A stretch of DNA of 64,000 bases, taken from positions 1 to 64,000 of the forward strand of contig NZ_JAPWHB010000011.1 in NCBI RefSeq assembly GCF_027214025.1, in the 5' to 3' direction. A program made the position numbers and the translations under genes. Numbering within the stretch: the stretch's first letter is position 1; each line of letters begins with the position of its first letter. The stretch is from Parahoeflea alexandrii. GTDB taxonomy: Bacteria; Pseudomonadota; Alphaproteobacteria; Rhizobiales; Rhizobiaceae. This document shows, one piece after another, positions 8,945-16,583 of this stretch. Below the pieces are notes generated by a model, which did not search any database, was not told where the DNA came from, and saw nothing but the letters and a program-made list of their open reading frames with translations.

Positions 8945-10221
8945 GCCACGCCCTCGCCGTCATTCAGAAATTCACGCGGGTCGGCGATCTGTCCGGTAAT
9001 GGCGGATGCCGCCACCGTCAGCGGCGACGCGAGCCAGATCTTCGACGATGACGCACCCATGCGGCCCTGGAAATTGCGCGCTGTCGAGGAAATGCAGGTC
9101 ACGTCCTCGCCCAGCCGGTCCGCGCCGTATCCGGCACAGATGCCGCAGGCATTGGGCAGGACCTGCGCACCTGCTTCCTCGAAGACGGCCATGATTCCCT
9201 CGTCCGCGGCGCGTTGCTGGTCACGCATCGAAGCCGGCGCGACCTTGAGTGCAAGACCCGGCGCCAGCTTGCGGCCCCGGAGAATGGAGGCCGCCCCCTT
9301 CAGATCTTCGTACTTCGCACCGGTACAGGCACCGATATAGGCCACCTCGAAGCGGGTCTCGGGCGCCTGCGTCACCGGCATTGCGTTGGCCGGCGAATGT
9401 GGCGCTGCCACTTGCGGTTCCAGAGTGGACGCATCGAACACGTGGTGCGCGGCGAGCTCCGCACCCGGATCGGTCACCAGCCCGAGCCAGTCGCCGGCCG
9501 AACCGCCGACGCTTTCCAGATAGGCCTCGGTGGTGGCATCGGGCGCGATCAACCCGGCCTGCCCGCCGAGTTCCGCCGCCATGTTCGACAGCGTCATCCG
9601 CTCCTGCATCGAAAGCGCCGCGATCGCCTCTCCTGTGTATTCCACCGCCTGGTACTGGCCGCCATCCATGCCGAGCCGGCCGCAAAGGGCCAGCATGATG
9701 TCCTTTGCGAGAACGCCCGGCGACAGCCGGCCCTGCCATTCGATCAGGATGGTGCCGGGAACCTTGAGCCAGATCTCACCGGTTGCGAGCACACCTGCCA
9801 TTTCTGTGGCCCCGATACCGAACATGTAGGCGCCGAATGCCCCGCCTGTCGGAGAGTGGCTGTCACCGCCGACGACCAGCATGCCGGGCTTCAGGTGCCC
9901 GCGCTCCGGCAAGACCACATGGCAGATGCCTTCGCCGTCATGGAAGGCGACTTTCCGCTCCCTGGCCCATTGCCGGGTCAGCTCGAGAATGCGCGCGCCT
10001 TCATCGGTATCTCCGGGAACGAAGTGGTCCGATATCAGCACGACCTTGGAGGCATCGAACAGCCCGACGCCGAGTTCCTTGAGAATCGGCTCGACCCGTC
10101 GCGGGCCGCCCGAATCGTGGATCATGGCGAGATCGACCTGAGCCGTCACCACTTCGCCGGGGCGGACGCTATCGCGTCCCGCCGCGCGGGCGATGATTTT
10201 CTGTGCAAGCGTCGACGCCAT
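8941..10221 (-). CDS. LeuC-like large subunit of aconitase-family hydratase
   Basis: This 426-residue protein is the [4Fe-4S] subunit that pairs with the small subunit next to it. The three cluster ligands are visible as one Cys in GACTGAK (residue 299) and two in CGIC (359 and 362). The GGDSHSPTGGAFG motif near residue 120 is also intact. The length fits the HacA/LeuC2/DmdA subgroup. The reaction should be reversible addition of water to a maleate- or methylmaleate-like diacid, giving a substituted malate. I chose the ATG at 10221 over a GTG one codon upstream because it gives a TGATG overlap with the upstream ATPase gene. Leucine biosynthesis is unlikely in this setting. Confidence 0.85.
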   Translation of the reverse strand: MASTLAQKIIARAAGRDSVRPGEVVTAQVDLAMIHDSGGPRRVEPILKELGVGLFDASKVVLISDHFVPGDTDEGARILELTRQWARERKVAFHDGEGICHVVLPERGHLKPGMLVVGGDSHSPTGGAFGAYMFGIGATEMAGVLATGEIWLKVPGTILIEWQGRLSPGVLAKDIMLALCGRLGMDGGQYQAVEYTGEAIAALSMQERMTLSNMAAELGGQAGLIAPDATTEAYLESVGGSAGDWLGLVTDPGAELAAHHVFDASTLEPQVAAPHSPANAMPVTQAPETRFEVAYIGACTGAKYEDLKGAASILRGRKLAPGLALKVAPASMRDQQRAADEGIMAVFEEAGAQVLPNACGICAGYGADRLGEDVTCISSTARNFQGRMGASSSKIWLASPLTVAASAITGQIADPREFLNDGEGVA

Positions 10222-10925
10222 CACGCCAGCCCTAGGTAGGAACGCTGCAGTTCCGGGTCATCCATCAGGTCGGCGGGGATGCCCGACAGCCGGATCTCGC
10301 CGTTCTCCATCACGAAGGCCCGGTCGGCAATCTCCATCGACTGCAGCACGTTCTGCTCGACAAGCAGGATTGTCAGGCCGTCGGTGTTGAGCTGCTTGAT
10401 CAGGCTGAACATCTCCTCGACCAGCAACGGCGAAAGACCGATCGACGGCTCGTCGAGGATGAGCAGTTTCGGCTCGGCCATCATGCCCCGACCGATGGCA
10501 AGCATCTGTTGCTCACCGCCCGAAAGCGTGCCGGCATTCTGCGCAAACCGTTCCTTCAGCCGCGGAAAGATGTGAGCCACATGCTCGATGTTTTTCGACC
10601 TGTTGGCCCGGCCGCGCCGGTAGCTCCCGAGTTCGAGATTCTCCCGCACCGTCATGTTGGGAAACACGTGCCGGCCTTCCGGCACCTGGATCAGCCCCTC
10701 GTCGACGATCGCCTGTGGCGTTAATCCGGCAATCGGCTTGCCCTCGAATGTGATCGATCCGCTCCAGGGCTGAAGCAGCCCCGAGACAACCGCCGAGAAC
10801 GTTGTCTTGCCAACCCCGTTCGAGCCCAGCAGCGTGACGATTTCGCCCTTGCTGATCGAAAGGTCGATGCCGCGCAACACCTCGACCGCACCATAGCCGG
10901 CGCGCAGATTGCTGACTTCAAGCAC
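10221..10925 (-). CDS. LivF-type ABC transporter ATPase
   Basis: This 234-residue ABC ATPase is of the branched-chain amino acid (HAAT) class. Walker A is GSNGVGKTT near residues 33-41, the signature LSGGEQQML is followed by LLILDEPSIGLSP, and the switch region reads LLVEQNV, the Gln form normal for LivF. The start is a GTG at 10925 that overlaps the end of the second ATPase gene by 8 bases. With its partner it powers uptake of a small amide, acid or amino-acid-like solute. The operon context makes the imported solute the probable substrate of the hydrolases encoded downstream. Confidence 0.88.
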   Translation of the reverse strand: MLEVSNLRAGYGAVEVLRGIDLSISKGEIVTLLGSNGVGKTTFSAVVSGLLQPWSGSITFEGKPIAGLTPQAIVDEGLIQVPEGRHVFPNMTVRENLELGSYRRGRANRSKNIEHVAHIFPRLKERFAQNAGTLSGGEQQMLAIGRGMMAEPKLLILDEPSIGLSPLLVEEMFSLIKQLNTDGLTILLVEQNVLQSMEIADRAFVMENGEIRLSGIPADLMDDPELQRSYLGLA

Positions 10926-11664
10926 TGGCGGCCTCCCGCTTGGCGATCCGTTCCGCCATGCCCTTGCCGAGATAGGCTTCGATGACGTGGGGATCGGAGA
11001 CCACGTCCTTCGGCGGCCCCTCCGCGATGATCGCGCCTTGGTTCAGAACCCAAGTGTAATCCGACAGGCTCATCACCGCCTGCATCACGTGCTCGATCAG
11101 CAGGATGGTCACCCCCGCATCACGGATCGCATTGATGACCGGAATGACATCGCGGATTTCCGAAGGATTGAGCCCGGCCAGCACCTCGTCGAACAGGATC
11201 AGTTTCGGATCCGTCGCCAGCGCCCGCGCCACTTCAAGCCGCTTGCGTCCGGCAACCGTCAGCGAACCGGCATCCATGTCGAGCCTGTCACCGAGACCCA
11301 CCTGCCGCGCCACGGCCTCTGCCTTCGCCAATGCTTGTGCGCGATCGCGGATCTTCAGATGCGCACCGACCGCAATGTTTTCCCGCACCGTCTGCCCGGC
11401 AAACGGCTGCACGGTCTGGAACGTCCGGATCATGCCGCGTTTCGCAATCGCTTCCGGCGGCAGTCCGGTGATGTCCTCGCCGAGAAACCGGACAGAGCCG
11501 GAATCGGGCCGGTGGAAGCCGGTGATCAGGGCAAACAATGTGGTCTTGCCGGCGCCGTTGGGCCCGATCAGCGAAGTGATGCCGCCTTGCGGCACCGTCA
11601 GCGTCACCGATTGGGAGGCCTGCAGGCCGCCGAAACTCTTGCAAAGGCTGGAGATCTCAAGCAT
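10918..11664 (-). CDS. LivG-type ABC transporter ATPase
   Basis: This 248-residue protein is the second ATPase of the importer. It has Walker A GPNGAGKTTLF, the degenerate signature typical of LivG (TVAGRKRLEVARAL), Walker B LILFDEVLAGLNP and the His-switch LLIEHVM. I placed the start at the ATG 11664 because a strong GGGGGAGG lies 7-8 bases before it. A GTG 21 bases upstream is the alternative. It overlaps the permease gene by 8 bases and the LivF-type gene by 8 bases. Confidence 0.88.
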   Translation of the reverse strand: MLEISSLCKSFGGLQASQSVTLTVPQGGITSLIGPNGAGKTTLFALITGFHRPDSGSVRFLGEDITGLPPEAIAKRGMIRTFQTVQPFAGQTVRENIAVGAHLKIRDRAQALAKAEAVARQVGLGDRLDMDAGSLTVAGRKRLEVARALATDPKLILFDEVLAGLNPSEIRDVIPVINAIRDAGVTILLIEHVMQAVMSLSDYTWVLNQGAIIAEGPPKDVVSDPHVIEAYLGKGMAERIAKREAASA

Positions 11665-12649
11665 GGCCTTTGCCTCCCCCTGCACGGGAAACCGGGGGCT
11701 TTCCGCCCCTGAGATGCGACATCAGCCCAGCAAGTCCGCGCGGGACAAACAGCACCATGATCACCAGCAACACGCCGTAGAGCACGAGACTGACCCCCGG
11801 CGCGTCACCGATCACTGCACGCGAAAGCTCGGACAGGCCGTGCAGGAAGGCAGCCCCCAGCAGCGGGCCGAACAGCGTTCCCATGCCGCCGATGATCGGA
11901 ACCAGCAGGCTTTCCACCGAGATCGCCGCGCCATAGGCAATATGCGGATCGAGGTAGAGAAAGTACTGGGCGTAGAACACCCCGGCGAGACCGGCAAAGA
12001 ACCCTGAGAGCATGATTGCCCCCATCTTCACCCGAAAGGCATCGACGCCGAGCGCCCGTGCCGCATCCTCGTTGTCACGTACCGCGGTCAACTGCGCGCC
12101 GAAGCGGGAATTTCCGATCTTCCAGACGGTGAGGAAGGCGGCGAACGTCATCACCCAGATCACCCAGAAGAACTCGGCTTTGGAAGCGAACTGGAAGTTC
12201 GCGGCACTGCGCTCGAGCGGGATCAGCAGGCCGACGCCGGCGCCGGTGAAATCGACCGAATTCGACAGGATCCGCAGAACTTCCGCGAAAGCCAGCGTCA
12301 CCAGCGCGAAATAGGAGCCGCGCAGGCCGTAGCGGAACGTGCAGAACCCGATGAATGCGCCGACTGCGGCCGCGGCAAGTCCACCGACCGCAAGGCCGAT
12401 CCACGGATTGATGCCGAACTGCACCTGCAGCACCGCCACCGTGTAGGCCCCCGTGCCGAAATAGGCCGCGTGACCGAACGAGACCTGGCCGCCATAGCCG
12501 CCGAGGATGTTCCATGCCTGCCCCAGGAGCGCGGCGTAAAGCGTCATGATCACGATGTTGAGCAGCGAGTCCTGCGTGATCAGCACGGGCGCGAGCCCGA
12601 TCAGACCGAAGACAACGATAAGCATCAGCAATTTGGTGTCGGTCTTCAT
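11657..12649 (-). CDS. LivM-type ABC transporter permease
   Basis: This 330-residue inner-membrane permease of the branched-chain amino acid type has eight or more hydrophobic segments. The family motifs YGGQVSFGHAAYFGTGAYT (near residues 50-68) and the cytoplasmic coupling loop VRDNEDAARALGVD (near 200) are present. The ATG at 12649 overlaps the stop of the LivH-type gene by 4 bases. A longer reading exists in the same frame upstream but it lies inside the LivH gene and has an unlikely Arg-rich composition. The C-terminus is extended by a short basic tail. Confidence 0.88.
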   Translation of the reverse strand: MKTDTKLLMLIVVFGLIGLAPVLITQDSLLNIVIMTLYAALLGQAWNILGGYGGQVSFGHAAYFGTGAYTVAVLQVQFGINPWIGLAVGGLAAAAVGAFIGFCTFRYGLRGSYFALVTLAFAEVLRILSNSVDFTGAGVGLLIPLERSAANFQFASKAEFFWVIWVMTFAAFLTVWKIGNSRFGAQLTAVRDNEDAARALGVDAFRVKMGAIMLSGFFAGLAGVFYAQYFLYLDPHIAYGAAISVESLLVPIIGGMGTLFGPLLGAAFLHGLSELSRAVIGDAPGVSLVLYGVLLVIMVLFVPRGLAGLMSHLRGGKPPVSRAGGGKGHA

Positions 12650-13518
12650 GCCTTGGCTCCAAAAAGACCGGTCGGCCGGAAAATCAGCACCAGGATGAAG
12701 ATCAGGAAGATCCCGATCTGCCCGAGGCTTTCGCCGAGGAACAGCCCGCCAAGTGCCTCGACCACGCCGATAATCAGCCCGCCGATCAGTGCGCCGACGA
12801 ACGAGCCCATGCCGCCGAGCACGACAATGGTGAAGGCGATCAGCACGAAACCGCCGCCCACCTGTGGATTGACATAATAGCTCGGCAGCAGAAGGCAGGC
12901 CGCAACGCCGAGACATGCAACGCCGAGCCCGAAGCTCATCGCGAACACATGATCGGCGTTGATGCCGACCAGTTGCGCGCCCTTCCGCTCCTTGGCGAGC
13001 GCCCGGATGGCGCGGCCGAGATCGGTCCGGCTCATCAGCAGCCAGAGCAATGCGGACGTCACCAGCGCGCCGATAAAGGCCACCACCTTTGGATAAGGTA
13101 GAAAGGCGCCGAAAATCTCGACGACGTCGAATGAATAGGGTGTGTCGACGGTCCGCGTGTCGGACCGGAAGAAGAAGAGCGACAGGTTCTCGATGATGAT
13201 CGAAAGCCCAAGCGTCACCAGCAGGATGTTTTCATCACGACCGTGGCTCGCCCGGCCGATGATCCCGCGCTGCAACCCGTAGCCAAGCGCGAACATCGCC
13301 GGCGGCACGATCAGCAATGACACATAGGGATCGATCCCGAACTGGGCATTGAGGAAATAGACCGCGTATAACCCGAGCATCAAAAGCGCGCCGTGGGCAA
13401 AGTTGATGATGTGCAGGACGCCATAGATCAGGGTCAGCCCGAGCGCAACGAGAGCATAGAGCCCGCCGGTGGTCAGCCCGTTGAGAACCGATGGAATGAT
13501 GATTGCGCTGTCTGGCAT
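12646..13518 (-). CDS. LivH-type ABC transporter permease
   Basis: This 290-residue permease partner of the LivM-type protein contains the family signature GLYALVALGLTLIYGVLHIINFAHG split over residues 18-42, and about eight membrane segments. The coupling loop AIRALAKERKGAQLVGIN lies near residue 170. The gene follows the binding-protein gene after a 74-base gap that carries a strong hairpin. This spacing typically lets the binding protein be made in excess over the membrane parts. Confidence 0.88.
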   Translation of the reverse strand: MPDSAIIIPSVLNGLTTGGLYALVALGLTLIYGVLHIINFAHGALLMLGLYAVYFLNAQFGIDPYVSLLIVPPAMFALGYGLQRGIIGRASHGRDENILLVTLGLSIIIENLSLFFFRSDTRTVDTPYSFDVVEIFGAFLPYPKVVAFIGALVTSALLWLLMSRTDLGRAIRALAKERKGAQLVGINADHVFAMSFGLGVACLGVAACLLLPSYYVNPQVGGGFVLIAFTIVVLGGMGSFVGALIGGLIIGVVEALGGLFLGESLGQIGIFLIFILVLIFRPTGLFGAKA

Positions 13519-13546
13519 GCTGGCCCGCGATCCGGATGGGAGAATC

Positions 13547-13573
13547 CGGGCCGGGCGCTATCCGCCCGGCCCG
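13547..13573 (-). other. Intercistronic hairpin between binding protein and permease
   Basis: An 11-bp perfect GC stem (CGGGCCGGGCG paired with CGCCCGGCCCG) has a 5-base loop and lies between the binding-protein stop and the LivH-type start. No T tract follows in the direction of transcription, so it is more likely an mRNA-stabilising 3' structure than a full terminator. Comparable hairpins follow the two other binding-protein genes in this window. Confidence 0.7.
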
Positions 13574-13592
13574 TCGGTGTCGGTCGAACGAC

Positions 13593-14837
13593 CTACATCT
13601 TCATCGGGAAGACAGTTTCAGCCGAGGCGAATTCTGCGGGATAGATCACCTCGATGGCGCCCTTCTGGACCTGCGTGTTGACCGGCTGCGCACCTTCGTT
13701 CTGGCCGTTGACCATCTTGGTCGCACCGTAGGGCATGCCGTGCTGGTCCCAGGTCGAGGCCGCCATCGCCGCATTGACGGCGTCCGGATCGGTTGAACCG
13801 GCGCGATCGATCGCATCAGCGAGGAAGGCGACGGCGTTGTAGGCCAGGAACACTTCGTAGGTGTAGACCAGACCCTTTGCTTCCGCGGCCTTGCGGCGAG
13901 CGAGCGCAACTTCCGACTTCGGGTCGTACCAGTGATTGCAGTCCATGATCAGCTCGGCTGCTTCCGGGAACTCGTTGACGAACTGCAGGTTGGACGCAGC
14001 CCCGCCGAGCACCGAATAGATGCCCATGGCCTCGATCTTCTGCTGGCGCAGGGTGCGGGCCAGAAGCACGTACTCATTATAGTAGTTGGCCGGAATGATC
14101 AGGTCAGGCTTCTTCGACTTGATCTGCAGCGCGATGTTGGTGAAGTCGCGTGTCGGATTGGCATGCTTGATGACATCGATCACTTCGATGCCGATGCCCG
14201 GCAGCTGCTTTGACAGAAGTTCGGCGGTGCCGGTTCCAAACAGCGATTCCTCGTGCACGATCATCGCGGTCTTGGCCGGAGAACCGGCAGCCTTGTTGAT
14301 GGTGTCGAGATTGGCGACCGCCATCTGCGCGACCTTGCCGTAGCCGGGGCTGAAGCGGAAGGTGTTGGCGAGACCGCGGGTAACGATGGAATCGGAAACG
14401 CCGACATCGACCACGTGCGGCGTGTTGGTCTTGGCAGCTTCTTGCGAGGTGGCGAGCGAAATCGCCGAGGAGTAGCCGGCAACGATGCCGTGCACGCCGG
14501 CCTCGGTCATCTTGGTCACTTCCGCCGCACCGATATCGGGCTTGCCCTGGCTGTCGGCCAGCATCGCCTCGATCATGGCGCCGCCCATCGACTTGATGCC
14601 GCCGGCTGCGTTGATGTCAGCGATTGCCATTTCGGCACCGGCCCGGCACTGCGAGCCCGAGAATGCGATGAACCCGGAAACCGGATGGATCAGGCCGATC
14701 TTCACCGGCGCGGCCTGCGCCCTGAGAACTGCCGGGAACCCTGTGACACCAACGGCGAGAGCCGCAGCACCGGTTGCAAGGAAGTCGCGGCGGCGAACCC
14801 CTGCGGAATTGGTTTTCGTTGTCTTCGTATCAGCCAT
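13593..14837 (-). CDS. LIV-type periplasmic binding protein, Tat-exported
   Basis: This 414-residue ABC substrate-binding protein is of the Leu/Ile/Val class. The N-terminus carries a twin-arginine signal (RRRDFLATGAAALAVG, near residues 15-30) with an AQA-type cleavage site, so it is exported folded through Tat. The mature part starts VKIGLIHPVSGFIAFSGSQC, the usual opening of periplasmic LivK-like domains. I prefer the second of two adjacent ATGs because AGGAGG then sits 6 bases upstream. It is the first structural gene of the operon and defines solute specificity, which is unknown. The adjacent hydratase, lyase and hydantoinase suggest a cyclic amide or imide, or a related acid, as ligand. 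Confidence 0.88.
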   Translation of the reverse strand: MADTKTTKTNSAGVRRRDFLATGAAALAVGVTGFPAVLRAQAAPVKIGLIHPVSGFIAFSGSQCRAGAEMAIADINAAGGIKSMGGAMIEAMLADSQGKPDIGAAEVTKMTEAGVHGIVAGYSSAISLATSQEAAKTNTPHVVDVGVSDSIVTRGLANTFRFSPGYGKVAQMAVANLDTINKAAGSPAKTAMIVHEESLFGTGTAELLSKQLPGIGIEVIDVIKHANPTRDFTNIALQIKSKKPDLIIPANYYNEYVLLARTLRQQKIEAMGIYSVLGGAASNLQFVNEFPEAAELIMDCNHWYDPKSEVALARRKAAEAKGLVYTYEVFLAYNAVAFLADAIDRAGSTDPDAVNAAMAASTWDQHGMPYGATKMVNGQNEGAQPVNTQVQKGAIEVIYPAEFASAETVFPMKM

Positions 14838-14871
14838 CATTCACCTCCTGTTTGGTCGACCGGCGGTCGAT

Positions 14872-15750
14872 TCAATGTTCCCCGGTTATGTTGCTTGCAG
14901 CGCCGCCGGCCGGGACCGGTGACGAGGTCTGCGTCGCCCATCGCATGCCTTCTCTTTCGCGAACGCGATTCATGGACATTTCGAAGCGATAGATGTCGGG
15001 CCGGTACAAAACCCGGATGTACTCGACCGGGCGTCCGGAACTGTCACGCACGACACGGCGGACCTCGATCAGCGGCGAACCGGCATGAACCGAAAGCGCG
15101 CCGGCGACCTCGGAATCGGCCAGCGTCGCGGAAATGGTCTGTCGCGCCGAGGCCACCTTGACCCCGGCAAGCTCCAGCAAGAGCAACAGCGGTTTGGTAT
15201 CGAGATCCTCGCGGTCGTATTGCCGGCCGATATCGGCAGGCACGTAGGTCACCAGGTAGGACATCGGCTCTCCGTCGAGCCGGCGTACGCGCACCGCGTG
15301 CTGAACTTCAGTACCGGGATCGAGTTCAAGCGCCTGGGCGATGTCCTCGCTGGCCGCGAGATAACCGAAATCCAGCACCCGGGCTTCCGTCGCGATGCCC
15401 ATCAGCGAGATGTTTTCGAGCCAGCCATCAATCGAGGAGGTCACCGCCGGCGCTTTCGGCCGGTGCGTCACGCGGGTGCCCCGGCCACGTTCGCGCACGA
15501 CCAGTCCGGCTCCCGCGAGTTCGTTCAGCGCACGCTTGGCGGTAATGCGGGAGACGTTGAATTCCGCAGCCAGTTCCTGCTCGCCCGGAACCAGTTCGCC
15601 GGGTCGGACCTCGCCGCCGAAGATACGGTTGCGCAGGATCAGGAAAATCTGGTGGTAGAGCGGTACCCGGGCATTGGGATCGAGCCGAACGGACGAGCGT
15701 TCCTGCCCAGCATCAACCACACCTGATTGTTCCAAGTCTTTCGTTTTCAT
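14872..15750 (-). CDS. GntR-family regulator with UTRA domain (HutC type)
   Basis: This 292-residue protein has an N-terminal winged helix (about residues 30-95, with PGEQELAAEFNVSRITAKRAL as recognition region) and a C-terminal UTRA ligand-binding domain (about 115-255). That is the HutC subfamily layout. It is encoded 34 bases upstream of the binding-protein gene on the same strand, so it is the likely local repressor and may be cotranscribed with the operon. HutC-type proteins usually respond to a substrate or intermediate of the pathway they control. An inverted and direct repeat just upstream of the start is a candidate binding site. Confidence 0.88.
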   Translation of the reverse strand: MKTKDLEQSGVVDAGQERSSVRLDPNARVPLYHQIFLILRNRIFGGEVRPGELVPGEQELAAEFNVSRITAKRALNELAGAGLVVRERGRGTRVTHRPKAPAVTSSIDGWLENISLMGIATEARVLDFGYLAASEDIAQALELDPGTEVQHAVRVRRLDGEPMSYLVTYVPADIGRQYDREDLDTKPLLLLLELAGVKVASARQTISATLADSEVAGALSVHAGSPLIEVRRVVRDSSGRPVEYIRVLYRPDIYRFEMSMNRVREREGMRWATQTSSPVPAGGAASNITGEH

Positions 15751-15775
15751 ACCGGCTCCAGATCTCGTTGAAGCT

Positions 15776-15805
15776 AATGGTATGTCAATATGCCATTATG
15801 TCAAT
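15776..15805. promoter_or_regulatory. Candidate operator of the GntR regulator
   Basis: Upstream of the GntR start there is an inverted repeat, AATGGTAT-N6-ATGCCATT (7 of 8 matching). It overlaps a direct repeat of TATGTCAAT at 15781-15789 and 15797-15805, one and a half helical turns apart. Each direct repeat also reads as TTGACA on the minus strand, so the site could overlap the promoter -35 region. Autoregulation by the GntR protein is inferred from position only. Confidence 0.5.
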
Positions 15806-15964
15806 CAGTATCATCCGGAGCTTGATCCGGAATCCAGAAAACGCGATCTGGAGGCGATCGGCGGCCGTCCGCGACGGCATCGCGATGCATGTGGCTCAGG
15901 GCTGGTTCCGGGAAGACGGCTGGTTCATTTCGATGACTGCCGCCAGGGCGCGGGGCTTCCCGAC

Positions 15965-16453
15965 TCAGGCGACGACCGGTTCGGCGGCGTCTTTAAAAGA
16001 ACAGGAAGCTGGCCTCTCCGGCACCAGCTTGAGAATGGTCTCCAGGCCGCAATTGCCGGCGACGAGATCATATAGGGTGACCATGTCGAGCTCGTGATAG
16101 AACGCCTCGACAGCCCGTAAGATGAATCCGCGCAGCCTGCACTCCGCCGTCAGCGGGCAGGTATTCTGCTCACCCGCAAAGCACTCGGCAAACGGAACGC
16201 TCGATTCGAAAATGCGGAAGACCTTGCCGATACTGATATCGCGCGGCCTGAGGCCGAGCTGAAGCCCGCCTGCCCGCCCACGTATGGTCTCGACAAAACC
16301 GTGCTGCTGGAGCTGATGAATGACATGACCCAGATGATTGCCCGAAGCATTGCAGGCCTTGGCGATGTCGGACGAACGGACGACCTGGCCATCATTGACC
16401 GCGCAAAACATCAGCACACGGGTGGCAAGGTTTGTTCTGGTTGTCAGGCGCAT
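15965..16453 (-). CDS. nsrR: Rrf2-family Fe-S regulator, NsrR-like
   Basis: This 162-residue Rrf2 protein has an N-terminal winged helix and three Cys at about 91, 99 and 105 (C-x7-C-x5-C), the spacing of NsrR nitric-oxide sensors. The ATG at 16453 gives the canonical MRLTTRTN opening; a longer reading adds 15 unlikely residues. The residue matching the Asp8 cluster ligand of Streptomyces NsrR is Asn8 here. It is divergent from cydDC and a 23-bp NsrR-like inverted repeat precedes cydA, so it probably controls cytochrome bd genes in response to NO or the Fe-S state. IscR is less likely because its Cys spacing differs. Confidence 0.75.
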   Translation of the reverse strand: MRLTTRTNLATRVLMFCAVNDGQVVRSSDIAKACNASGNHLGHVIHQLQQHGFVETIRGRAGGLQLGLRPRDISIGKVFRIFESSVPFAECFAGEQNTCPLTAECRLRGFILRAVEAFYHELDMVTLYDLVAGNCGLETILKLVPERPASCSFKDAAEPVVA

Positions 16454-16512
16454 GGTGCGGTTCCGGTGGCATCGACAGACCTCCACAATATGCTGCATTG
16501 ATCCCGCCCGGA

Positions 16513-16526
16513 TTGATTCAGATCAC
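16513..16526 (+). promoter_or_regulatory. FNR/FixK-type box upstream of cydD
   Basis: TTGAT-TCAG-ATCAC matches the consensus TTGAT-N4-ATCAA at 9 of 10 positions. It lies in the divergent region between the NsrR-like gene and cydD, about 58 bases before the cydD start. This suggests activation of cydDC at low oxygen by a CRP/FNR-family protein encoded elsewhere. Confidence 0.7.
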
Positions 16527-16583
16527 TTTCCTGTCAGTCCGGAACAGATATTACGCATTTTGAAAGCAACTTTGCAGGCGCGC

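Noticed and set aside
8438-10221. Leucine biosynthesis leuC/leuD
   Set aside because: Context is a catabolic importer and hydantoinase operon, with no other leu gene, and the subunit lengths fit the catabolic or HacAB-like subgroup.
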